Notes: generated from the letters alone by a model not told the origin. Shown: positions 21,825 to 31,564, numbered from the stretch's first letter. The stretch is DNA of 64,000 nucleotides from Naumovozyma dairenensis CBS 421 (GCF_000227115.2 NC_016479.1:1982686-2046685), one strand, 5' to 3'. Numbers and translations: made by a program.

Positions 21825-21857
21825 ATGATATCTCTTTTTTCAAAGTTTCAAAATTAA
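21825..21857 (+). promoter_or_regulatory. GCN4 uORF5 (10 codons)
   Basis: A fifth upstream ATG at -104 starts a 10-codon frame ending TAA at 21855-21857. It has no counterpart in the four-uORF S. cerevisiae leader. It would add a barrier to ribosomes that escaped the earlier uORFs. Confidence 0.65.
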
Positions 21858-21880
21858 ATTAAATTAAATTAAATTAAATT
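21851..21880 (+). repeat. (AAATT)6 tandem repeat in the GCN4 leader
   Basis: Six perfect AAATT units overlap the end of uORF5 and lie about 50 bp before the GCN4 start. The tract is unstructured, AT-only leader sequence. Confidence 0.92.
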
Positions 21881-21928
21881 ATTATTATTACCACAATTAC
21901 TATTATTAAAAAAAATATCGCCGTTAAA

Positions 21929-22859
21929 ATGTCTCAATATCCAAGTTTGTTTACCCCCGCTATTGTTCAAGAATCTTTGAACCATTTCAATGCTTCTTCT
22001 GTTTCAGAAGCAACTTCAATTGACCAAAAAAAATAATTCTTCAGTATCATCATCATCATCATTAAATCATCCATTAATTGGTGAAATGGTTTTCGATAAA
22101 TTCATTAAGAAGGAGGAAGAAGAGGAAGAACAACAAGAATCCATCCCGATGAATGAATTCCTATCATTGAATGATTCTGATTTCAATAATAATGAATTAG
22201 ACTCTGCTGTAGTGGATGCTTTCTTCTCATCAACTTCTGATTCCACTCCAATGTTTGAATTCGAATCCCTAGACGGTACTAATAATGATAATGATCCAAA
22301 ACAATGGACTTCCTTATTTGATAACGATATCCCAATCATCACTGAAGAAGATGTCGTTTTAACTGATAAGGCCGTTGAATTGACTCATGATCAAGTCTCT
22401 TCTTCTCTATTAAATACTGAAAATTTTACTATTCAAAAACATGAGCAACAACCTATGCCTGAAAAAGCTATTAACACCATGTCTTTCTTACCTACTCCAA
22501 TGATTGAAGAGGCAAAATTATCTCAAACTAATAACAATAATAATATGAAGAAACAAGGTAAAGTTAGTAAGAAGAACAACAATTCTTCCTCACCTGGTGT
22601 TAAAGTCGATCACTTAGGTGTTGTTGCTTATAATAGAAAGAATCGTTCTGTACCATTAACCCCAGTGGTGACTGAATCTGATGATCCTGTAGTATTGAAA
22701 CGTGCAAGAAATACTGAAGCTGCAAGACGTTCAAGAGCAAGAAAATTACAAAGAATGAATCAATTAGAAGAAAAAGTTGAAGAATTATTATCAAGAAATT
22801 CTGATCTGGAAAACGAAGTTCAAAGATTAAGAAATTTATTGGATGCTCAAAGTAAATAA
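21929..22859 (+). CDS. GCN4: bZIP transcriptional activator Gcn4, with a frame break at codon 35
   Basis: Gcn4 is the master activator of amino-acid biosynthesis genes under starvation. The ATG at 21929 opens MSQYPSLFTPA, resembling the S. cerevisiae Gcn4 N-terminus, but that frame stops at 22034 right after an A8 run (22026-22033). The rest reads in the +1 frame, open from an ATG at 21990 (289 residues). It contains IGEMVFDKFIKKEEE, the central activation region (STPMFEFESLD, QWTSLFDNDIP), FLPTPMIEEAKL, and the C-terminal basic region plus leucine zipper (RARNTEAARRSRARKLQRM). One extra A would join the frames, so a homopolymer miscall is the simplest reading. In S. cerevisiae GCN4 is YEL009C; here it sits between SCD5 and URM1 beyond a breakpoint. 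Confidence 0.95.
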
Positions 22860-23119
22860 TTAAGTAAATAACCTTTTATTTATTTATTTATTTTGGTGTA
22901 TAAAATAATAAATTCTCGATATAACATTCTATCACTATCACAATCACAATATAAAAGGTTTTACCTTTCTGAAAACTCACTTTTCGATAATATACAAAAG
23001 ATATATATATATATATATATATATATGTAGAATGTATAAAACCTAAATTTGTCTGCTGAACGAATGAATGAGCGAATGAATGCATGAAGAATGGATGGAT
23101 GGAAGGACACATACAGTTT

Positions 23120-23419
23120 TTAACCACCGTGTAAAGTGCTCGTGAATGAAATTATATCACCATCTTGTAATTCATATTCTAATTCACCTTCCAATTCCCA
23201 ATCAGTATCATTAATCAAAGTAATAATACCAGGTCTCACAGTATCATTCTCAATAAATACAGGAACATCATTCTTATTAGCAATCATATTGTCAATAATG
23301 TAATCTAATAAATCTTTTAATGTGACGGGATCTTCTTGTGGTACTTCCACTTTATGAACTCTTTCCTTATTGAAAATTACATCTAATCCTCCTAAAAATT
23401 CCACTTTCACCTTAACCAT
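23120..23419 (-). CDS. URM1: Ubiquitin-related modifier / sulfur carrier Urm1
   Basis: This 99-residue protein is full length for Urm1. Urm1 is thiocarboxylated by Uba4, donates sulfur for 2-thiolation of wobble uridine in tRNAs, and can be conjugated to proteins. The beta-grasp sequence runs from [16 protein letters not shown] to the conserved C-terminal Gly-Gly (FTSTLHGG) that is activated. In S. cerevisiae URM1 is on chromosome IX (YIL008W), in a region duplicated with the chromosome V region holding GCN4, so the GCN4-URM1 adjacency reflects the pre-duplication order. It converges on GCN4. Confidence 0.97.
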   Translation of the reverse strand: MVKVKVEFLGGLDVIFNKERVHKVEVPQEDPVTLKDLLDYIIDNMIANKNDVPVFIENDTVRPGIITLINDTDWELEGELEYELQDGDIISFTSTLHGG

Positions 23420-24150
23420 CTTTTAAATTTAATATATATTATTTTTTTATTTATTTGTTTTTGTGTGCTTGCTTGAGAATATATAACCAAGTCAAAAACG
23501 AATAATATAATAAACACACTCTCAATATTGAACATACAAAAGCTTCTTAATGATATAGTAAACTATATAGACTAAAATTTATTTTTAATTAATAAGCTCA
23601 TCGAAAATTTATCAAAACTTTCATTTTTCATAAAGGCACGTGATTAACAATTATCGAGTAGTGTCTGTCTAACTGATTTTAAATGTAAGCTCTTATAATA
23701 AATATAAATAGAATTAGAATTTGTCATCTGGTAAGAGCTCTAATCTTTAACAGGGTACTTAAATATAGAAGCTGACTTGTGTGGCGTGTTTGTGTGTACC
23801 GTCGTTTATATCAATCTATTATGATTACTCGCTGGATTATTCGAGACAGTATGTAGCCACTACCTGGAAGTAAATTATTGAAAAATAGGTCAGAGTGCGC
23901 CAGGAAAGAGATGATGCCATTTAAGACGCACACATTTTCTTGGCTTTGAGAATGTGTCTTTTCATTCCCAAGTTATCGTCCCCAAAATGACCGTTCCTCT
24001 TTTTTTCGTTTTTTCCCCTAAAACAAAATGTTGTACTGTCAGACTTGCATCGATAATAGTCTGGTTTTCGCAATAATATACTTGTCCCCTTCCATGCAGC
24101 TATGAAATGTTGTAGGTGACTTGTGTTGTTCAGTTTAATTTGGTTTTGTT
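23420..24150. other. Intergenic URM1 promoter / 3' flank of the next gene
   Basis: This 731-bp region has one E-box, CACGTG at 23637-23642, about 220 bp upstream of the URM1 ATG. No gene is seen. The 77-codon minus frame at 23921-24154 is not gene-like. Confidence 0.5.
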
Positions 24151-24774
24151 TCATGTTAGTTTCTCATTGTACATTGATTCGAATTGTGATATCTTCCAAT
24201 GTAAATTAGCATAATATTTTGAATCCTTTGGGATTAAATTCCAATCAATTTCTTTGTAATTTTCTTTAAATTCATTCACAATTAAAGCAATCTTACCCTT
24301 CGTAATTCCATTTGAATTTTCCAAAATTTGGATATTATTAAAAAAATTAATTTCAAGGGAATCAAAATTTTCAAACATGAAATTATCAAAATCTTCAATT
24401 TTATCTAATTTTTGTTGTATAATAAAATTTTTAACCGATAAAATATGATCATTTATATTCTTAATCAATTCCCATAATTTTTTTTTCAAGTATTCTTCTT
24501 GTTCAATCATATAAATTAACTTATAATTTTCCAAAATCAGTTGTTCCTTCTCATTCAATACATCAGTAGTGGTAGTATTATCTTCGCTATTGTTTCTTTT
24601 GCCGGTGGCCTTCGATAAAGTATCATATGGAATATTAGATTGAGTAGCAACACGTTTTAATAATGATTCGATTCTATCCGTAGCTGCTCTACTTGATCTA
24701 CATTCCGATGTCAACACTTTGGTCAATTGAAGTAAATAATCAAAATTATCATTTACAGAATTGGAATCCATCAT
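24151..24774 (-). CDS. Unidentified small helical / coiled-coil protein
   Basis: I do not recognise this 207-residue protein. Two consecutive ATGs (24774, 24771) can start it. It is rich in Asn, Lys, Ile and Glu and predicted mostly helical, with heptad-like stretches (LLQLTKVLTSECRSSRAA, LEN YKLIYMIEQEEYLKKKL) and an ending IDWNLIPKDSKYYANLHW. No signal peptide, membrane segment, zinc motif or enzyme signature is visible. Codon use resembles its neighbours and the frame is the longest in the interval, so I consider it real. Its size and style would fit a fast-evolving subunit of a kinetochore or tethering complex, but that is only a guess. It lies in tandem downstream of ERV46, at or near a rearrangement breakpoint, so synteny does not identify it. 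Confidence 0.7.
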   Translation of the reverse strand: MMDSNSVNDNFDYLLQLTKVLTSECRSSRAATDRIESLLKRVATQSNIPYDTLSKATGKRNNSEDNTTTTDVLNEKEQLILENYKLIYMIEQEEYLKKKLWELIKNINDHILSVKNFIIQQKLDKIEDFDNFMFENFDSLEINFFNNIQILENSNGITKGKIALIVNEFKENYKEIDWNLIPKDSKYYANLHWKISQFESMYNEKLT

Positions 24775-25196
24775 CCTTCGTTACGGGTCCTATAGGTGCC
24801 ACCACTTAGGTGCTCTATTGAGACCTATTCAACAAGAATATCTAGGTATTCGATAATAATCAACACTGTATATAATATGGCTGTGGTTTCAGTTCTTAGG
24901 TATAGATTTCCCGTTTGTTTCTATTCTCTTTCCTTATAGCCTATTTATTCTCAAACCTTCAAAAAACAAGAAAACAGTTATCCCAGAACAAACGACCCGT
25001 CTCGTAATCCACGGGTACATGACAGGATTAATTATGGATGAATTACTGTCGTATTTATTATTATTAACAGTGAATATTCCATTCTTCTCTCAAAAAAGGC
25101 TATATGTGATTAAAGTCTCTTCAATTTCGACAGGACATACGGCATTCTATCAATCTTTTTTTACTACATTTTATATCTCTACATACGTAACATTAA
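24775..25196. other. Intergenic upstream of the unidentified gene, 3' of ERV46
   Basis: This 422-bp region between tandem minus-strand genes is presumably the promoter of the 207-residue protein gene. No clear motif or gene is seen. Confidence 0.4.
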
Positions 25197-26429
25197 TTAG
25201 TTAGTGCTCTTCCTATTTATGACAGTTCTTTGAGCCTTATAGAAAAACTTATCTAGAATTGTCCCTACAGCTAATATACCACCAATACTGGTAATACAAT
25301 GTAAAAAGACACCAGACCATGATTTGAAATGTTGTTCTGTATTAATAATTTTCAATGGGGACATTTCGAAATAAATGAATAATCCAGGTAATCCAGTTCT
25401 TGAATACTTAATATTTGGATTTTCTGGATCTCTCTCACCTGTCACTAAACTTTGGTGAAAAGTAGCACTAAATTGGGCAGTTTCAGATATCATCTTATCA
25501 AGATATTCATACCTTGTAGGTACAATCTTGACAAAATATGAGTATCTATATAAATGAGAATCGAATGAGGGAGAAATTTGTTGACCATCTAATGGAGATG
25601 TCGCCACTGTGGCACCTCTTAATTGTGCTAATTGTTCAATTGTTTTACCAAAACTTAAATGATGGATAATATGATTGAAATTTAAATCAGGTGAAGTTTC
25701 ATAAAGTGAACTATCATGGAAATGACCCTTGACATTTTGAAATGCCTTCCCCGGTGCGAAATGAATATTTCCTTGAATTCTATTTAAAAGAACATTCCCC
25801 TTCACCCTACAACCTTCATTTAAATGCTTATTAATCTTAGTGACATAACCTTCTCTTTCACATTGTTCAATATTTTTCCCATCAAAAAATGCCCACCCAG
25901 CCTTCAAATAAGCTTCACGAACTTGTTCACAAGTTTGACAACAAATTTTATCCTTTACACTTTCAATTTTGTCATTGCCAGATTGATCAATAGATCCATA
26001 ACAAGGACCACAATAGTTTTCATCATTAGGAGGAAATTCAGCCACATCATCATCGATTTTAAATTTCGACACTTCAATGACATTCCCCATACGGTCCAAT
26101 CTTGTCTTTGTAAATTGCCCCTGATTTAAAATATCCAGTTGTAAATCACCTGCATCATCCAAAATATCTAAATTCAAGATATCACAGGGCATAGATGGGA
26201 AACTAATATCTAAATTCAAATCTAATTTCAAATTTCTTTCACGATCTACCACTAACGTTGGTCTAGTAACAATCTGACTATATTGAATCCATTCATTCAA
26301 AAGAAGCAGGACCGTTACCAGTATACATGAGATACTTATTATTGCTCCGGTCTTGGTTCTAATTCGAACATCTTCTTGAGTCTTAGAAAATGCATCCAAT
26401 GATAATAAAGTGGATTTGTTCACTAACAT
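25197..26429 (-). CDS. ERV46: COPII vesicle cargo-receptor subunit Erv46
   Basis: This 410-residue protein compares with 415 in S. cerevisiae. Erv46 forms a complex with Erv41 that cycles between ER and Golgi in COPII/COPI vesicles and retrieves ER proteins. It has the N-terminal cytosolic NKSTLLSLDAFSKTQEDV, a first transmembrane helix (GAIISISCILVTVLLLLNEW) and a large luminal domain with a conserved Cys cluster (YCGPCYG, CCQTCEQ). The second transmembrane helix near the end is followed by a short tail with Phe-Tyr (DKFFYKAQR). I chose the ATG at 26429 because it aligns with the family start. The frame extends 17 codons further upstream but only to GTG. It is chromosome I (YAL042W) in S. 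cerevisiae. Confidence 0.96.
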   Translation of the reverse strand: MLVNKSTLLSLDAFSKTQEDVRIRTKTGAIISISCILVTVLLLLNEWIQYSQIVTRPTLVVDRERNLKLDLNLDISFPSMPCDILNLDILDDAGDLQLDILNQGQFTKTRLDRMGNVIEVSKFKIDDDVAEFPPNDENYCGPCYGSIDQSGNDKIESVKDKICCQTCEQVREAYLKAGWAFFDGKNIEQCEREGYVTKINKHLNEGCRVKGNVLLNRIQGNIHFAPGKAFQNVKGHFHDSSLYETSPDLNFNHIIHHLSFGKTIEQLAQLRGATVATSPLDGQQISPSFDSHLYRYSYFVKIVPTRYEYLDKMISETAQFSATFHQSLVTGERDPENPNIKYSRTGLPGLFIYFEMSPLKIINTEQHFKSWSGVFLHCITSIGGILAVGTILDKFFYKAQRTVINRKSTN

Positions 26430-27112
26430 TTCACTTCTTCCTCGTTCGTTTGTTCGTTCGTTTGTTAGTAAAGGATCCACAAATCGGAATCAAAATTTAA
26501 AAATCCTGTACAGAGAGGAATAGTCTTAATGATCAAATCAACAAGGCTTGCATCTGTTTCATAGATCACCCATTCTCCGAATTCAACTCATCTTGTCCTT
26601 TATACGTATAAGATTGATAAGACGTGTTCCATGGAAATTTTAACGTATAAAATGACACACTAATGAAATATAAATAGAACGTCACAATATATACTAATGG
26701 GATATCATCCCAAATAAAAAAGGTATGAACCCATTGTTCTACCCAATTGGGATATTTTGATCTCAGAAACTTGACTGTTATTGGAAAATACCAAAAGTTT
26801 TCTATCTATCATTATGTTTCGTCTATTATAGGGATAAGAATAACTGCGAACTGCTCGAATTTTCCGTTTCCTCCATAGGATTTACATAGGACTCTATAGC
26901 TGCAAGCATAATAGGCTATCGATTTAAGATCATTTTTTTGTTATATCCCCATAACATACATATATATACATATATATATATATGCGTATATGTATATGAC
27001 TAGTTTGAATGATGTGCAGTTCCTTTTATATTCTATGTGATATTTAGGACGTAAATGGAGAAAATTGATGTAGTAGATATGGGTACCAGATGCAAAAAGA
27101 ATATAGATTTCA
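26430..27112. other. Intergenic ERV46 promoter / SNX3 3' flank
   Basis: This region of about 680 bp begins with imperfect TTCG/TTTG tandem units just upstream of the ERV46 ATG (about 26437-26465) and includes a TATATA-rich stretch near 26957-26995. No gene is seen. Confidence 0.45.
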
Positions 27113-27661
27113 TTAACCAACGAACTTCTCATCTTGTATAAATCTAACTAATACTTGTGAACCTGATTGTAATAATGGATGACCTGCAACGGTTTTCATC
27201 CATTTATTTAAACCTTGTCTTCTTTCTTCAATAACGTCGTCATTAAATCGATTACTGAAAAACACTTTCCCTGGTAAATGAGGTACCATAATTCTAGGAT
27301 GGTTATGTAACATCGTTATTTCCTTAATGAGACATTTCTTAAAGAATTCGAAATCAGAATACCTTCTCCTCACCTTCGAGGACCGTTTCTTAAAATTAGG
27401 TAAATTGGTATGACAAAAGATTTCATAATCTGTAAACATATTCCTTTCCCCATTAGAATTGTTCCCGGGATTGTTCCCAAGACCTTGTCTCATATCTGCT
27501 AAAGTGGCATTATGTGTTATCGGGTGTCTAACTTCAATCTCTAGGAAATTCTCCGGTTCACCATAGATTTCAGTGAGCGTTTGACTCTTACGAGGGGAGT
27601 TGGATAGTGTCGTTTTCTCAGTGGTACCAAATGATTTGAATTCCCTCTTCTTACTGGACAT
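27113..27661 (-). CDS. SNX3: Sorting nexin Snx3/Grd19 (PX domain)
   Basis: This 182-residue protein is slightly longer than the S. cerevisiae protein (162). Snx3/Grd19 binds PI3P on endosomes and, with retromer, recycles cargo such as Kex2, DPAP-A and the reductive iron transporter to the Golgi. It is essentially one PX domain, with [17 protein letters not shown] containing the basic phosphoinositide-binding residues, a Pro-rich loop (VPHLPGK) and [11 protein letters not shown]. The ATG at 27661 gives [12 protein letters not shown], matching the family start; the frame extends upstream without supporting homology. It is divergent from HAP5, exactly as YOR357C-YOR358W. Confidence 0.96.
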   Translation of the reverse strand: MSSKKREFKSFGTTEKTTLSNSPRKSQTLTEIYGEPENFLEIEVRHPITHNATLADMRQGLGNNPGNNSNGERNMFTDYEIFCHTNLPNFKKRSSKVRRRYSDFEFFKKCLIKEITMLHNHPRIMVPHLPGKVFFSNRFNDDVIEERRQGLNKWMKTVAGHPLLQSGSQVLVRFIQDEKFVG

Positions 27662-27933
27662 ATCTTGCGTGGTTGTTTGTATCCTAGCTTGTTTGTTCTT
27701 CGAGTATCCATAGGCTACCATCAACAACAATCAAATAAATATCTACTGTGTAATTTTTAAGGTACTAATTGTTATAAGGAGCGAGAAACAAAAGAACGTA
27801 AGGCAAAAGTAAAGGAAGGCAACGCATCATTTAAGAGCTCACGATTCCTTGGGAACCATATAAGAACTCAAAGCATAGCATAAGACATTACTACATTAAA
27901 CATTACTAGCGTTACTAAGCACACCAAAAAACA

Positions 27934-28572
27934 ATGAATAAAGGCAATTCCTCTACTGAAGAATTCAACGCGGAAGATATAAGAAACCTGGCCATCTTAC
28001 AACAAGAATCAAGAAATTTATCTTCTAAAAATACAGATGGGGACACTAATAACAATGAGATATACGATACTCCCTACGAACAACAGAAGCACCAACAAGA
28101 CGATGTAACACAACTGGACCTTCAACAACATGAATTGCTTGGTGTAGGGGAAGACGGCGAAGATGATGATGACGAGTATGATGTATTCAGAAACGTCGGA
28201 TTGGGTTTGACAGGCCATTATAAGGAAATTATGATCCAATATTGGCAAGAATTGATTAACGAAATTGAAGCTACTAACGAACCAGGTTCCAAATTTCAAG
28301 ATGATTTCAAATCCAGTTCTTTACCCTTTGCAAGAATTAGGAAAGTCATGAAGACAGATGAAGAGGTAAGAATGATTAGTGCAGAAGTACCTATCATCTT
28401 TGCTAAAGCTTGCGAAGTCTTTATTACAGAATTGACTATGAGAGCTTGGTGTGTCGCTGAAAATAATAGAAGACGAACGTTACAAAAAGCAGACATTGCA
28501 GAAGCTTTAAAGAAATGTGACATGTTTGATTTCTTAATCGATATCGTCCCAAGGGGAGAAGAACAGCAATAA
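27934..28572 (+). CDS. HAP5: CCAAT-binding complex subunit Hap5 (NF-YC)
   Basis: This 212-residue protein is similar in size to S. cerevisiae Hap5 (242). Hap5 pairs with Hap3 through a histone fold; with Hap2 and Hap4 they bind CCAAT and activate respiratory genes. The N-terminus is Asn/Gln/Asp-rich. The conserved core runs from about residue 90 (HYKEIMIQYWQELINEIE) through the histone fold (LPFARIRKVMKTDEEVRMIS, RRTLQKADIAEALKKCDMFDFLID). Its position between SNX3 and VTS1 matches YOR358W. Confidence 0.97.
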   Translation: MNKGNSSTEEFNAEDIRNLAILQQESRNLSSKNTDGDTNNNEIYDTPYEQQKHQQDDVTQLDLQQHELLGVGEDGEDDDDEYDVFRNVGLGLTGHYKEIMIQYWQELINEIEATNEPGSKFQDDFKSSSLPFARIRKVMKTDEEVRMISAEVPIIFAKACEVFITELTMRAWCVAENNRRRTLQKADIAEALKKCDMFDFLIDIVPRGEEQQ

Positions 28573-28933
28573 AGCTAATGAGAGGCAATATGAACTTCAA
28601 TTCTATCCACAAGATTTATCATGAGGATTTGATTACTTTTAAGCTGAGGATCTTCCCTAACAAATAACATCAAAAACTCCGTGCACCGCACCGAAAGTGA
28701 AAAATTTTCGTCATCAAAACTAGTTTCCACTATCTACGAAGGCACCTTCTTTCACCTGATACATTCTGCAATTTTGCCTGAACGGCTCAATGCCATCTCA
28801 TCGATTAAATTGAAGGATTCTCTTGGTAGGTAAGTGTATCCAAATAACCAAAGGTAAGAAAACAAAACAGAAGATTGCAACAATTAAAACAGGGAATTCG
28901 TTTCTATACCTCTCAACCAATCATTAACTCATC
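28573..28933. other. Intergenic HAP5 3' flank / VTS1 promoter
   Basis: This 361-bp region between tandem plus-strand genes shows no distinctive motif or gene. Confidence 0.4.
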
Positions 28934-31105
28934 ATGCCAAACCCATTCGAGGATGTACAGAATAGTCGTCCGCAATCACCAGGGACCGCCAAGAACAATA
29001 ACAACACATATAACCTAAATAGTACAATTCCCAGAGGCATTCATCCAGGTGCTGTTTTGTTATCTCCACAGTCATCTTCTATGAGCATAAGTAACAGTAC
29101 TAATCGAATATTGCTCTCACCGAATGTACACGAAAATTCTTCTTCATTAAGTATGTCTTTTACAGACTTGTTAGATCAACAACCGTTCATGTTAGATCTT
29201 CCAAATAGATCCACTGTTTCTTCTCCTCCGTTGACTATGCATGACGTATCTCAGCAATATAATGTGCCAAAAACCTCAAGTTCAAATCCAACCCCAAATT
29301 TAAATTCAATAACAGTTGGTTCCACATCATTATTATCTTCTCCGAAACCATTGCCCCTACCAACAACAGTGGAAAACATAAATGATTTCATTAATACACA
29401 ACCTTCTATTCCGAGCGCCACCTTGAAAAATTCATTGCAAACTTCCTTTGATCAAACGACTAATGAACCTAGAATATCTAATCATTTGAATATCCCAATT
29501 AATAATCAAAGCGTTTCTACAATTAATAATAATGCTAATAATTTTAATAACGATATCAATCAATTATGTTCATGGATAACGCTCCTAACTGTTTCTCAAC
29601 AGAAGCAAGTCCTAGATAATATTTTCTCTGTACTATCAGTTGAAGCATTACAACATCTGAAGTTAAAACTACTTACTAATAGTTCCAATACTGTTAATGG
29701 ATCCAACACTAGTCATCGTGGTAGTAACAAAACTACCCCTAATAATAGTAAAATACCAAATTCACCTCCTCATACTCACCCTCACCCTCAAGTTCCTACT
29801 ATCGCATCACCAGTACCAAATAGATATCCGCGAAGTGATATCAAACATCAAAGGATTGATCAAGTAATGAATTTAGACGCAATTTTTTCTTCGCATAATA
29901 ATGGAACTGATAACACAGGTGATAGTAAATTCGTTGAGCGCTCTCCATTACAACAACAACAACAAGCGCAACAAAATTACCAAAAAGGTGGTCATCCGTC
30001 CATTCTGTACCAACAATGGTCACCACCTCCGATCTCATCATCACAACCCATTTATGATTATATTAAAGAATCCAGGCAAAGGCCCAAGTCTGCAGAACCT
30101 CGAGTGTTAATGGGTAATACTTCGCCATCATTGTCATATTCACAGGAATCTATAAACAACATAATGGAAAGCTCTAAGAATTCCATCTTAAAAGGATCAT
30201 TGGCCTCATTACAAAATGATTTAAACGCTAATAATACACATTCTAATAATATGGCTACAGGTAGCGATAATAGCATCAATACTAAGAACATTACCACAAA
30301 TAGTAATAACAACATATCTTATTGTAAACATGATAACAATAATAATAATAATAGTAACTATTCTAATTTGCATACACAACCACAAACAACATCCAATTAT
30401 GTACAGAACTACAATAATAATAACAATAATCATGTCTCTAATAACATCAGCAATAGCTATCAATATCAACAATATGGGAACAATCAACATTCCCAATTCC
30501 ATCCTCATCATCACCGCCATAATATTAACTCTAAGCATGTTAATATGAACAAAAATAGACCTACTTCACCATTATCATCCTCAACAATAAGCACACAAAT
30601 AGCATTAGAAACAGCACCTACAGCATCAGAAGATTTAGCATACCGTAATATTTCTATTTACAAGAATCATAACAACAACAACAACAATAACAATAACAAT
30701 AACCTCGATATATACGATATGAATTACCGTCATCACAATAAACTTCGAACTTCTAATAATAATAACAATAATAATAGTAGTAATAGTAATAATACCATGG
30801 TCGATTCTTCAACAGAGAACAATAATTTTAATAATACAGCTATAAATAATTCAATGAACGCTAAAAATTTAACAGATCCTAGATTATTAACGAATGTACC
30901 ATTATGGCTTAAATCATTAAGGTTACATAAATATTCCGATATTTTGGAAAAATATTCATGGTTGGAATTAATTGATCTTGACGATTCCACGTTGGAGAAT
31001 AATGGTGTTAGTGCATTAGGTGCAAGAAGGAAGTTATTAAAGGCATTCGGTATAGTTAAAGATTATAAAGAACGTGGTTTGATAGATGAGAGAGCATTCA
31101 TATAG
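28934..31105 (+). CDS. VTS1: Post-transcriptional RNA-binding regulator Vts1 (SAM domain)
   Basis: This 723-residue protein is about 200 longer than S. cerevisiae Vts1 (523), mainly through Asn-rich expansions. Vts1 binds Smaug recognition hairpins in mRNAs through its SAM domain and promotes deadenylation and decay. The SAM domain is C-terminal (VPLWLKSLRLHKYSDILEKY, GARRKLLKAFGIVKDYKERG). A second conserved helical block lies at about 210-245 (LCSWITLLTVSQQKQVLDNI). The stretch at about 460-640 is dominated by poly-Asn encoded by AAT/AAC repeats. Order HAP5-VTS1-PDE2 matches YOR358-YOR360. Confidence 0.96.
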   Translation: MPNPFEDVQNSRPQSPGTAKNNNNTYNLNSTIPRGIHPGAVLLSPQSSSMSISNSTNRILLSPNVHENSSSLSMSFTDLLDQQPFMLDLPNRSTVSSPPLTMHDVSQQYNVPKTSSSNPTPNLNSITVGSTSLLSSPKPLPLPTTVENINDFINTQPSIPSATLKNSLQTSFDQTTNEPRISNHLNIPINNQSVSTINNNANNFNNDINQLCSWITLLTVSQQKQVLDNIFSVLSVEALQHLKLKLLTNSSNTVNGSNTSHRGSNKTTPNNSKIPNSPPHTHPHPQVPTIASPVPNRYPRSDIKHQRIDQVMNLDAIFSSHNNGTDNTGDSKFVERSPLQQQQQAQQNYQKGGHPSILYQQWSPPPISSSQPIYDYIKESRQRPKSAEPRVLMGNTSPSLSYSQESINNIMESSKNSILKGSLASLQNDLNANNTHSNNMATGSDNSINTKNITTNSNNNISYCKHDNNNNNNSNYSNLHTQPQTTSNYVQNYNNNNNNHVSNNISNSYQYQQYGNNQHSQFHPHHHRHNINSKHVNMNKNRPTSPLSSSTISTQIALETAPTASEDLAYRNISIYKNHNNNNNNNNNNNLDIYDMNYRHHNKLRTSNNNNNNNSSNSNNTMVDSSTENNNFNNTAINNSMNAKNLTDPRLLTNVPLWLKSLRLHKYSDILEKYSWLELIDLDDSTLENNGVSALGARRKLLKAFGIVKDYKERGLIDERAFI

Positions 31106-31564
31106 TACCTTGGGTAAAGAAAAGAAACTACAAATAGAGTAAGAACTATAAGCGGATAAAAAAATACCTAGACAGTAATTTAATTTTATAGTAGAATTCA
31201 TAAATAGCCTATTCGAGACCCATATAATTGTACCTTTCATTAAACTTCTCTATGTTACTTATCTGTTAGCATTATACCATTGGCTATATGTATATAGTTC
31301 AATTCATTAAAATCGATAACCATATCACTCCGAGTTTTTATTCTATGGAGGATTGCAGTTTAGTCAACTATTATTCCAAAACCGTCATACAATTGTTAGA
31401 TAAAAATGATATGTTTATTTCTTTTGGATAATGTAGATATACTGTATAGATATATTATATATAGAGATTAATGCACTGGTTGTTAATATTATATGCTGGG
31501 GAGGGGAAAGGAAAAAGCATTTTTTTGTTTTTGTTTTGTTTTAGATGGCTTTTAATAATTTCTT
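31106..31564. other. Intergenic, convergent VTS1/PDE2 3' ends
   Basis: This 459-bp AT-rich region lies between converging genes. No gene is seen. Confidence 0.45.

Larger units (their letters stand above)
20383..21928. promoter_or_regulatory. SCD5/GCN4 divergent region: synteny breakpoint, GCN4 promoter and leader
   Basis: This 1.55-kb region separates a chromosome XV-like block from GCN4. A Rap1-like site (CCACCCGTACACC, one change from consensus) lies at 20942-20954. The part next to GCN4 is an AT-rich leader with five short upstream ORFs and an (AAATT)6 repeat at 21851-21880. No protein gene is visible; the frame at 20924-21130 begins with GTG and looks spurious. Confidence 0.6.

Noticed and set aside
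23420..24150. Point centromere at the CACGTG near 23637
   Set aside because: An ATCACGTG-like CDEI is present on one strand, but there is no CDEIII (TTCCGAA-type) at the right distance, and the neighbouring genes are not centromere-linked.
26430..26480. 17-codon N-terminal extension of ERV46
   Set aside because: The extended frame begins with GTG, is made of TTCG/TTTG tandem units, and the ATG at 26429 matches the family N-terminus.
27662..27730. Longer SNX3 start
   Set aside because: The 23 upstream residues have no family support, and the interval must also serve as the divergent SNX3/HAP5 promoter.
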